A stretch of DNA of 64,000 nucleotides from WTAW01 sp964406575 (GTDB taxonomy: Bacteria > Acidobacteriota > Aminicenantia > Aminicenantales > Aminicenantaceae): the NCBI GenBank assembly GCA_964406575.1, contig CAYOSH010000018.1, positions 1 to 64,000 of the forward strand. Direction: 5' to 3'. The position numbers and the translations under genes are program-made. The notes beneath the pieces were generated by a model, which did no database searches, was not told where the DNA came from, and saw nothing but the letters and a program-made list of their open reading frames with translations. Below, piece by piece: positions 16,841-23,703 of the stretch; within the stretch, counting starts at the first letter, position 1, and each line of letters opens with the position of its first letter.

Positions 16841-18583
16841 ATGAGAGCGCATAAAAATTTTCTGTTCGCTTCGCTTCTGCTTATGCTGTTTCTGGGATAT
16901 GGCTCGATCTTTCTCGGCTCTTATTCTGTGCGGACTGCAGAGCTCAATCATTCAGATCCGTCCTACGATGTGCTCATCTTGAACGGGCGTGTGGTGGACG
17001 GCACGGGCAATATCTGGTTCTACGGAGATATCGCCATCAGGGGCGATCGCATCGTTCGCATCACTCCCGCAGGCCAGCTCAAAAATGCCCAGGCAAAAGA
17101 ACGTTATAATGCCACCGGTTTGGTCGTTTCTCCTGGATTTATCGATATCCAAAGCCACTCTCGAGGCGCCTTTCTCAGCGGAGACGGGCGTGTTGTCAGT
17201 AAGGTGACCCAGGGCATCACAACGGAGATTATGGGCGAGGGATGGACAAATGCTCCTGCGAATGAATTAACACTCGCCATCGAAGGAGATCCCAGCCCCC
17301 GGATGAAGGAAATCATCAAAGAGTTCGGTGGCACCCATGGTTTTAACAACTGGCTGGAGGCGATGGAGAAGCATGGGACTTCGCCGAACATCGGCTCTTT
17401 TCTTGGAGCAACCACTGTACGGATGTATGCCAAGGGCATGGCTTTGGGAGCACCTTCGCCTGAGGAGCTGGAGACCATGCGGAAGGTCACAAAAAATGCC
17501 ATGGAAGATGGCGCCTTCGGCCTTGCCTCTGCCCTGATCTATCCCCCGGGGAACTTTGCCACCACAGAAGAACTCATCGAGATCTGCAGGACGATGGCCC
17601 CTTACGGAGGTGTTTACATCACACACCTGCGCTCAGAAGCAGATAAGTTTATCCACGGCATCGATGAGGCCATTGAGATTGGTCAAAAATCAGGTGTCCC
17701 TATCGAAATCTATCATCTCAAAGCAGCGGGGCGCAGAAACTGGCACAAGATGCCTTTAGCCATTGCCCGTATCGAAGCGGCAAGGGCTGAAGGTCTGGAT
17801 ATCGGTGCCGATATGTACACGTACATCGCCGGCAGTACGGGGCTTGCGGCATGCATGCCCCCATGGGCATCCGCCGATGGGAAGCTTCTTGAAAACCTTA
17901 AAAATCCAGAGATGCGGGCAAAGATCCACGATGAAATCCTCAACCAAAAAACAGAGTGGGAGAATCTAGGTCAGTTGGCCACTCCAGAAAATGTCTTGAT
18001 CCTCGGTTTTAGGAAGGAGGAGAACCAAGAGTATGCTGGCAAACGGCTGTCAGAGATCGCTGAAAAGATGGGGAAAGACTGGGTGGACACAGCCATCGAT
18101 CTGCTGCTGTCCGAGGGCCAGGACATAGGCACCATCTACTTCATGATGACCGAAGAAAACCTTGCCCTTCAGATGCAACAGCCTTGGATCAAATTCGGGA
18201 CCGATGCCGGCGGACATGATCCGGAAAAAACGCAGGTTCTTGTTCATCCTCGGGCCTATGGGACATTCACCCGCATTCTTGGCAAATATGTGAGAGAGGA
18301 GCGCGTTCTGCCCCTTGAAGATGCAATAAGGAAGATGAGCTCAGCCGTGGCCCATAGGCTTTTTATAAGAGATCGTGGCCTGCTCCGCGAAGGCTTCTAT
18401 GCCGATATCACGATCTTCGACCCGAACACCGTCAGCGACCGCGCGACATTCGAGAGCCCACACCAACTTTCCGAAGGCGTGCGCCATGTCTTCGTCAATG
18501 GGACTGCCGTCGTGAAAGATGGAAAACACACCGGTGCTAAACCCGGGCGCATCGTCCGTGGTCCGGGTTACACCAAAAAATAA
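16841..18583 (+). CDS. Secreted N-acyl-D-amino-acid deacylase (D-aminoacylase) family protein
   Basis: The 580-residue product has a signal peptide (about 1-33) and the D-aminoacylase fold: beta-sandwich strands (DVLILNGRVVDGTG, about 45-58) flanking a TIM barrel, ending in GFYADITIFDPNTV and a C-terminal strand. The metal motif usually read as HxH is D-I-Q-S-H (about 102-107), so the first histidine is glutamine, and the usual cysteine segment (NCG) is GEGW. A barrel histidine is kept in VYITHLRSEAD and IEIYHLKAAG, and the aspartate in FGTDAGGHDP. It follows the permease and amidohydrolase genes on the same strand. GAGGAGG supports the start. Confidence 0.88.
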   Translation: MRAHKNFLFASLLLMLFLGYGSIFLGSYSVRTAELNHSDPSYDVLILNGRVVDGTGNIWFYGDIAIRGDRIVRITPAGQLKNAQAKERYNATGLVVSPGFIDIQSHSRGAFLSGDGRVVSKVTQGITTEIMGEGWTNAPANELTLAIEGDPSPRMKEIIKEFGGTHGFNNWLEAMEKHGTSPNIGSFLGATTVRMYAKGMALGAPSPEELETMRKVTKNAMEDGAFGLASALIYPPGNFATTEELIEICRTMAPYGGVYITHLRSEADKFIHGIDEAIEIGQKSGVPIEIYHLKAAGRRNWHKMPLAIARIEAARAEGLDIGADMYTYIAGSTGLAACMPPWASADGKLLENLKNPEMRAKIHDEILNQKTEWENLGQLATPENVLILGFRKEENQEYAGKRLSEIAEKMGKDWVDTAIDLLLSEGQDIGTIYFMMTEENLALQMQQPWIKFGTDAGGHDPEKTQVLVHPRAYGTFTRILGKYVREERVLPLEDAIRKMSSAVAHRLFIRDRGLLREGFYADITIFDPNTVSDRATFESPHQLSEGVRHVFVNGTAVVKDGKHTGAKPGRIVRGPGYTKK

Positions 18584-18613
18584 TTGACATCAAATTTTTG
18601 TCTGTGATATAAG
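18584..18613 (+). promoter_or_regulatory. Sigma-70-like promoter for the DUF5658 gene
   Basis: TTGACA (18584-18589) is followed after 18 bp by TATAAG (18608-18613). It lies one base after the stop region of the upstream gene and about 130 bp before the DUF5658 start, leaving a long 5' leader. Confidence 0.5.
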
Positions 18614-18627
18614 GGGCAGGCAAGGTC

Positions 18628-18646
18628 GCAGTCATTTTATGACTGC
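18628..18646 (+). promoter_or_regulatory. Perfect hairpin in the 5' leader of the DUF5658 gene
   Basis: GCAGTCA-TTTTA-TGACTGC forms a 7-bp perfect stem just downstream of the predicted transcription start. The leader continues with a G-rich segment (CAGGGAGCAGTTGAG). It could be the base of a small regulatory RNA structure. It does not match any riboswitch consensus I can recall with confidence. Confidence 0.35.
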
Positions 18647-18744
18647 CAGGGAGCAGTTGAGAACGATGAGCGGGGCATGTTAAAAATCTAACTGAAAATC
18701 ACCTGCGCCGTTTCATCAAATTTATCTTATTTTTCTCGGGAGCC

Positions 18745-19227
18745 GTGTTGAACAACAGGCGCACACACCAAGACCGGCGACTCGTATCAACCAAACCCTT
18801 AAGCCTCTATACGTTGCGAGGGCGACGAAAAAATGCACGCCGCGCAGAGGATGCAGAAAATTACTACGTCGATCGATATGAAACCCGCTATCTTTTCTTG
18901 ATCATTATGATCCTGACCTTGTGCTTTTTTGATGCGTTCTTGACGTTTATGTTGCTCCAATTGGGGGCTGTGGAACTGAATCCATTTATGTTGATATTCA
19001 TAGAGAAGGATGTCGTTCTCTCGATGGTCGTGAAATATGTGATCACTGCCATCTCGTTGATTTGTATTCTGATCCATAAGAGTTTCCGGATCTTTCGAAA
19101 TATCCGTGTTCATTCCCTTATTTATTTTGTGCTGACCCTTTATGCGGTGCTGGTGCTTTTTGAGGTTTTTTCTTACGCCAAAATTGTGGGATTAGAATTA
19201 GAGATTTTAAGTTTTGTCGCTAATTGA
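18745..19227 (+). CDS. DUF5658 family membrane protein
   Basis: The 160-residue product has the DUF5658 layout: a basic cytoplasmic N-terminus with the repeated arginine pattern RRTHQDRRLV...GRRKNARRAED and YYVDRYETRYLF, then four hydrophobic segments (about 51-72, 78-90, 95-112, 124-150) with the conserved LGAVELNPFM between the first two. Function of the family is unknown. The start is GTG at 18745, with TTG directly after it as an alternative; a CGGGAG lies upstream. Confidence 0.8.
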   Translation: MLNNRRTHQDRRLVSTKPLSLYTLRGRRKNARRAEDAENYYVDRYETRYLFLIIMILTLCFFDAFLTFMLLQLGAVELNPFMLIFIEKDVVLSMVVKYVITAISLICILIHKSFRIFRNIRVHSLIYFVLTLYAVLVLFEVFSYAKIVGLELEILSFVAN

Positions 19228-19242
19228 TAAATTCTGTTTTCG

Positions 19243-19584
19243 CTAAAACCAGATCAATTCGTTTTTGCTGTAGAAGTTCCTCATCTTGGCTTCAAGATCG
19301 TTAGCTTTCTGGATCGCAGCTTCATCTTTGAGACGACGTTTCAGGTTGAGTAGAGCGTCCTTTGTGGACCTCACCTTCCCGATGGCAGCATCCGCATCCG
19401 ATATCGAGGCCATCCCCAGTCCCCCTGCTTGGCGGACAGCCTGCAAATACTCTTCGACAGCGGCATCAAACTTGTTTTCAACCGCTTGGACTTCTTTTTC
19501 TTCACTGGTGAGTGGCTTGACATACTTAGTATATCCGAAGTACCCTACGGCCCCCAGTATGAGAATCCAGACTAAGCCTTTCAT
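19243..19584 (-). CDS. Small membrane-anchored helical protein of unknown function
   Basis: From ATG 19584 the product is 113 residues. One N-terminal membrane segment (GLVWILILGAVGYFGYTKYV) is followed by a charged, Ala-, Glu- and Lys-rich helical domain likely to form a coiled coil (about 28-105). The longer frame to 19614 lacks a ribosome site, while AGGAGAGAG precedes the chosen ATG. It is convergent with the DUF5658 gene, with only 15 bp between stops. No family recognised. Confidence 0.65.
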   Translation of the reverse strand: MKGLVWILILGAVGYFGYTKYVKPLTSEEKEVQAVENKFDAAVEEYLQAVRQAGGLGMASISDADAAIGKVRSTKDALLNLKRRLKDEAAIQKANDLEAKMRNFYSKNELIWF

Positions 19585-19698
19585 TCTCTCTCTCCTACTA
19601 TTTCGTTTAAGCAAGAAAAAGCAAACATGTTGACCATTCTAACCTTTTCATGATGCAACACCCTTCTATGACCGACAATCCCCTTTTTGGGTAATATT

Positions 19699-19729
19699 AA
19701 GGGTGATATTTGGATATCAATTTTCACCC
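19699..19729. repeat. Short palindromic repeat, family C copy 1
   Basis: AAGGGTGATATTTGG then ATATCAATTTTCACCC; GGGTGA pairs with TCACCC and TGATAT with ATATCA. A close relative lies at 22940-22972. Confidence 0.5.
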
Positions 19730-19766
19730 CCCCGCGTGATGAATCTGGTGTATTGTTCATAACCGA

Positions 19767-20141
19767 TTATGTTTTCTCTCTGAGCCAGGTGATCTCTAAT
19801 TTGTTCTTGAAACGAAGTATTCCATTGTTGATCGGATGGAAATAGACGGGAAGTTCGCATCGTTTAAAATTATTGTCCAAGTAGTGAATGGTGAACAATT
19901 TCCATTCTCCTTCCTCATCGTTCTTTTTTATCTTCGTGATGGGATAGACCAGGACATCCCCTTCAACTGTTCCAAAAGCAATGGTATCTCTTTGGAGCCC
20001 AAGAAAGGACCCCGCATATTCCGGTGTTTTGGCTTTCCATGTCCCGATCAATTCATCTGGAACCGTTTTCTGTGCATTGCAATGCCATAAACACAGAACA
20101 CTTAGAAGAGTGATGGTGGCCGATAATATTTGTTTTTTCAT
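19767..20141 (-). CDS. Small exported protein of unknown function
   Basis: The 124-residue product has an N-terminal signal peptide (about 1-23); CNAQ at residues 21-24 might be a weak lipobox (LWHC), so lipidation is uncertain. The mature part is a small beta-rich domain beginning ELIGTWKAKTPEYAG, similar in style to lipocalin-like domains. No catalytic motif. It is encoded upstream of the HD-GYP gene on the same strand order but separated from its stop by about 76 bp of plus-coordinate space; co-transcription is not clear. Confidence 0.6.
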   Translation of the reverse strand: MKKQILSATITLLSVLCLWHCNAQKTVPDELIGTWKAKTPEYAGSFLGLQRDTIAFGTVEGDVLVYPITKIKKNDEEGEWKLFTIHYLDNNFKRCELPVYFHPINNGILRFKNKLEITWLREKT

Positions 20142-20217
20142 AGCAAGACCTCAAAAATGGATTCATGATCTTTGTGATCACAGGGCTTTTCTGGACAGCT
20201 CATTCTTTCATCCTCTT

Positions 20218-22314
20218 TTATGTGACGACCTCCAGGAAGGCTTTCACAACCTGCGAGTCGAATTCTTTTCCCGCTTGTTTTTTGACAAAATCGATTGCGC
20301 CCTTCTGACTCAATGCTTTTCGGTAGGGCCGGTCTGAAGTCAAGGCTTCGAAACGATCGGCCACTGCCAGTATCCTCGCATAAAGGCTAATGGCTTCACC
20401 AGAAAGTCCATCCGGATATCCGGTGCCGTCAAAGTTCTCGTGGTGTTGTCCGACAAGGGGGAGGATTTCCTCGTAGGCAGGGATCGGCTCCAATATGCGA
20501 ACTCCCAGGACCACATGCTTTCCTACTAACGTTCTCTCCTCAGGATTCAGTCCTCCAGGCTTATCCAGAATTTCGTGAGAGACTCCCAATTTGCCGACAT
20601 CATGGAGAAGTCCTCCTCTGTGCAGGATGTCAATTTCATGGGAGCTGAGCTTTAATTTTTTACCTATTTTTAACGCGATCTGGGTGACTCTTTCGGAGTG
20701 ACCTGCTGTCCATGGGGATTTGGCATCGATGGCTCTGGCAAAAGCTGTGAGTGTCCCGAGATTGAATTGGTTGAGCTCTTCGATCAATCTCATGTTTGAC
20801 AGCGCGACGGCAACTTGCTCTGCCAATTGGCGTGCGTGGGCGATATCCACCTCTTCGAGAGAAGGAGCTTGATTATAGCCGAGGGCGATGATTCCGGATA
20901 GTTCATTCTTGAGAAACATTGGGAGGGCTAAATACGAGACAGCCTTTTTCCTTGCTAGAGGCAAAAGGTAGGTAGGGATTTCTTCATCCTGTGCAATGAA
21001 CAGCTTTTCAGGATTGTTCTGGAGGAGTTTTATCTCGGCCTCTCTGATTTTCACGAACTCAGTGTAATGCTCGCTCCGGGGATTCCCGGTGTTCACATAT
21101 GTGTGCATGGATCCTTTATCACTCGGATCGAATAATGAAATACTTACCGAATCACAAGGGAATACCTGGCGCATATGTTCAAGAACGACTTCAACAATTT
21201 TTTTGGTGTCAAGTGCTAGCAGAATGGCTCGGTCAATGTCAACCATGGCCGTTAATGTTTTAAACTGTTTTCCCAGTTGACTGGCCATGGAGTTAAAAGA
21301 ATCAGCAAGCTCTGCAAATTCGTCCCGGCTGTCGACCTTGACGTAAGTATCAAAGTCCGTTTGGGCAATGCGCTGCGTCCCTTCTTTAAGTTTTTCCAGG
21401 GGGATCATGCTCTTTCTGATCTGATTGACGCTGAGAAATAACACCACCCACAACGAGGCAAGGATGATCCAGGGAAAGGTGTTTTTGAAATTGGCGAGAG
21501 GCGCGAGCATTGTGGATTTCGATTTAAAAACGATCACATTCCAGTCCGGGCTATAAAATTTGCTCATTAAGAAGAGGGACCAGTAACTTGCCAGATACTT
21601 TTCCTCCCTGTATTCCCATTCAAATTGGCCTGAAGTGCTCGATTGGATCTCAAACATAACCGATTTGGGAAGAGATATCTCCTCTCCGAATGAAGAGAAT
21701 AAGCTCGTGGACTGAGAGTTCATGATGGTGAGTGCAGTGGCAGCTGGCAGGGGACTCTCATATCCCATGAACCAGAGGTACATGGGATCGATTTCAGCCA
21801 GTAGGACTCCCAAATTTCTGTCCTTTGAATCAAGAGCTGAGACCATAAATATTCGAGATTGCTCCTGTAGCGAAGCTTGAGTGAAGATCAAAGTTTCACC
21901 CGAAAAAATTTTATGTTCGTCTGAGGGATTGAGAACAGGAGGATCGGGAATGTGCCCGAATAAGACGATGGATTCGCCCTCACTCTGAAGCCAGATTAGA
22001 CCTTTGAATCTGTCTTTAAGGGTAGAATCAGCAAATGGCATCTCTTGTTGATCATTGACGTTTGTGTACGGTCCGAGGTTGGATACGATCATTCTCATTT
22101 CAGATTCAATAAGGAGCAGGCGTTCAAAGATGGCCATTCCCATGGATTTGCTTATTTGCTGGAGCTCTCTCTGCGTCTGGTCATAGAGTTGACTCGTCAT
22201 GTTTGTATAAGTAATGATGGCGAGAGTTGTTATGGGGAGCAGTGCGCAGAGAATAAAGAGGACAAAAATACGCCGGGCGACTTTACTCTGAAGGAAGGCT
22301 CTTTGGATCTTCAT
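20218..22314 (-). CDS. Membrane-bound HAMP-GAF-HD-GYP c-di-GMP phosphodiesterase
   Basis: The 698-residue product has a membrane segment at about 15-37, a large periplasmic sensor region (about 40-280), a second membrane segment near 283-300, a HAMP domain (about 303-357, MIPLEKLKEGTQRIAQTD), a GAF domain (about 365-510) and an HD-GYP domain (about 525-698). Catalytic residues are intact: H571-D572-VGK, HHENFDGTGYP (about 624-634) and VADRFEALTSDRPYR. It should hydrolyse cyclic di-GMP in response to an external signal. Its start lies 15 bp from the stop of the pseudopilin gene, so the two form an operon. Confidence 0.93.
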   Translation of the reverse strand: MKIQRAFLQSKVARRIFVLFILCALLPITTLAIITYTNMTSQLYDQTQRELQQISKSMGMAIFERLLLIESEMRMIVSNLGPYTNVNDQQEMPFADSTLKDRFKGLIWLQSEGESIVLFGHIPDPPVLNPSDEHKIFSGETLIFTQASLQEQSRIFMVSALDSKDRNLGVLLAEIDPMYLWFMGYESPLPAATALTIMNSQSTSLFSSFGEEISLPKSVMFEIQSSTSGQFEWEYREEKYLASYWSLFLMSKFYSPDWNVIVFKSKSTMLAPLANFKNTFPWIILASLWVVLFLSVNQIRKSMIPLEKLKEGTQRIAQTDFDTYVKVDSRDEFAELADSFNSMASQLGKQFKTLTAMVDIDRAILLALDTKKIVEVVLEHMRQVFPCDSVSISLFDPSDKGSMHTYVNTGNPRSEHYTEFVKIREAEIKLLQNNPEKLFIAQDEEIPTYLLPLARKKAVSYLALPMFLKNELSGIIALGYNQAPSLEEVDIAHARQLAEQVAVALSNMRLIEELNQFNLGTLTAFARAIDAKSPWTAGHSERVTQIALKIGKKLKLSSHEIDILHRGGLLHDVGKLGVSHEILDKPGGLNPEERTLVGKHVVLGVRILEPIPAYEEILPLVGQHHENFDGTGYPDGLSGEAISLYARILAVADRFEALTSDRPYRKALSQKGAIDFVKKQAGKEFDSQVVKAFLEVVT

Positions 22315-22329
22315 CCATGGATTTCCCGG

Positions 22330-22854
22330 CTAATATTTGGAAGCAAGGTCAATAAATCGGCCGTTGTTGGCACGGATGATATCGTCATGACTGGCCTTGG
22401 CTGTTAGAGGTGCCACACTCTCTCCATCTTTACCCACGCTGTAGAGGTCAAAATCGTAATTGAGCGGTACGAGGAATCGGTCTTTTCGCCACTTTCCGTT
22501 GATCTCGTTTTTGTCCTTACCGAAGATCACCAGGTATTCATAGGCGAATCCATAGGGATCGTACAGCTTGGGGAGGTCAAGCTCTTCCAGTGTTTCTGGA
22601 TATTGACCGTAGTCCACAAAGTGATCCGTGATCTTATTGCCCATTATCGCGATGTCGGAACAAGCTTGGCTAATCCTTGCCCTTTCGGCCATTCGTTCAA
22701 ATCCGGGCATCGCCACAACAAGAAGAGTTGCCAAAATCGCCACAACCAGAAGGACTTCGATAAAAGTAAACCCAAACTTCTGCTGTTTCTGTCTGAACGT
22801 AAGAGAATGCAGGAAGTTTGATTCCAAGATCGTCAACCTCCACTTAGTTTTCAT
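22330..22854 (-). CDS. GspG-like type II secretion pseudopilin / type IV pilin-like protein
   Basis: The prepilin peptidase site is clear: KFG|FTFIEVLLVVAILATLLV, with cleavage after Gly, Phe+1 and Glu+5. The soluble domain has the GspG-type pattern: a long amphipathic helix, then DPYGFAYEYLV and a C-terminal segment FDLYSVGKDG ... DDIIRANNGRF, like the calcium-site tail of GspG. I chose ATG 22854 (175 residues, 28-residue leader); the frame is open to a GTG at 22917, which has a better AGG ribosome site but gives a very long leader. It is upstream of and probably co-transcribed with the HD-GYP gene, which links pilus or secretion function to c-di-GMP. Confidence 0.82.
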   Translation of the reverse strand: MKTKWRLTILESNFLHSLTFRQKQQKFGFTFIEVLLVVAILATLLVVAMPGFERMAERARISQACSDIAIMGNKITDHFVDYGQYPETLEELDLPKLYDPYGFAYEYLVIFGKDKNEINGKWRKDRFLVPLNYDFDLYSVGKDGESVAPLTAKASHDDIIRANNGRFIDLASKY

Positions 22855-22939
22855 GACAGAGCTGGATATTATAAAATTCATGCGTATTAATAATGCAATA
22901 AGTACGAATTTTTGCACAATCGCCTACAGAGATGGTATG

Positions 22940-22972
22940 AAGGGTGATATTTTGAGTAGTATTTTCACCCTT
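22940..22972. repeat. Short palindromic repeat, family C copy 2
   Basis: AAGGGTGA (22940-22947) pairs perfectly with TCACCCTT (22965-22972). The 33-bp unit shares about 25 positions with 19699-19729 by eye. Confidence 0.5.
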
Positions 22973-22992
22973 AACGATGAGGTTGGATGGTT

Positions 22993-23027
22993 GGGGGGAC
23001 TGGTTGGGGACTGGTTGGGGGGACGGG
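22993..23027 (+). promoter_or_regulatory. G-quadruplex motif made of ACTGGTT/GGGG repeats
   Basis: Four guanine runs, GGGGGG, GGGG, GGGGGG and GGG, are separated by ACTGGTT, ACTGGTT and AC. The loops of 7, 7 and 2 fit the canonical intramolecular quadruplex rule. The two identical loops show that it is also a short tandem repeat. It lies about 120 bp upstream of the promoter of the molybdenum hydroxylase operon, on the coding strand. Confidence 0.6.
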
Positions 23028-23142
23028 CCATGCTAACATATTGATGTTCAATAAGATAAGGCGTTATAACCCCTCAATAAGGACCTTAAAGCGTCTATTT
23101 TGGGGGTAATATGAGCGTTCTAAGGAAAAAATATGATTAGGT

Positions 23143-23170
23143 TTGAAAATCGATAAATAGCACGTATAAT
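23143..23170 (+). promoter_or_regulatory. Sigma-70-like promoter of the molybdenum hydroxylase operon
   Basis: TTGAAA (23143-23148), a 16-bp spacer and a consensus TATAAT (23165-23170), about 35 bp before the coding start. Confidence 0.6.
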
Positions 23171-23211
23171 GAGTGAAGAAATTCAGGGATCGCGTTTGAG
23201 GAGGCATGAAA

Positions 23212-23703
23212 ATGGGGATGGACAGCAAGACCATTCGTTTTACTCTTAATGATAGGCCTGTGCAGTTAGCGGTGCGCGAAGATCGGATGCTGCTTTGGGT
23301 GCTGCGCACGGAATTTGGTTTAACGGGAGCAAAATTCGGATGCGGAGAGGGCTTTTGTGGAGCCTGCACGGTTCTCATCAACAATGAGCCAGTCCGTTCT
23401 TGCCAGTATCCTATGAAGGATATTGAAGAGAAAAAAGTGCTCACCATCGAGGGATTGGCGAAAAACGGTGAGCTCCACCCGATTCAGAAAGCTTTTGTTG
23501 ACCACGATGCCCTTCAGTGTGGGTTTTGCACACCTGGGATGATATTAACAGCCTACAGTCTGTTTTTGAAAAATTCCAAACCTTCTCAGGCTGATATCAT
23601 AAAAGCTTTGGACGATAACCTCTGCCGCTGTGGGGCTCACACGCGAATCATACAGGCGTTAAATGCTGCTGCTGTATCAATGGGTGGGGGGAAGTCAAGA
23701 TGA
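23212..23703 (+). CDS. (2Fe-2S)-binding small subunit of a xanthine dehydrogenase-family oxidoreductase
   Basis: The protein (163 residues from ATG 23212) has an N-terminal plant-type ferredoxin domain with KFGCGEGFCGACTVL and a downstream cysteine (SCQYP), and a C-terminal helical [2Fe-2S] domain with QCGFCTPGM and NLCRCGAH. Together they carry two 2Fe-2S clusters that pass electrons from the Moco subunit. The frame opens at ATG 23206, but GAGGAGG abuts that codon; ATG 23212 has proper spacing. The stop overlaps the next gene by 4 bp. There is no separate FAD subunit gene nearby, as in isoquinoline-oxidoreductase-type two-subunit enzymes. Confidence 0.93.
   Translation: MGMDSKTIRFTLNDRPVQLAVREDRMLLWVLRTEFGLTGAKFGCGEGFCGACTVLINNEPVRSCQYPMKDIEEKKVLTIEGLAKNGELHPIQKAFVDHDALQCGFCTPGMILTAYSLFLKNSKPSQADIIKALDDNLCRCGAHTRIIQALNAAAVSMGGGKSR

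Noticed and set aside
18611..18680. Possible c-di-GMP riboswitch in the leader of the DUF5658 gene
   Set aside because: There is a perfect hairpin and a G-rich stretch, but the conserved core of the known c-di-GMP aptamers is not present. Only the hairpin is reported.
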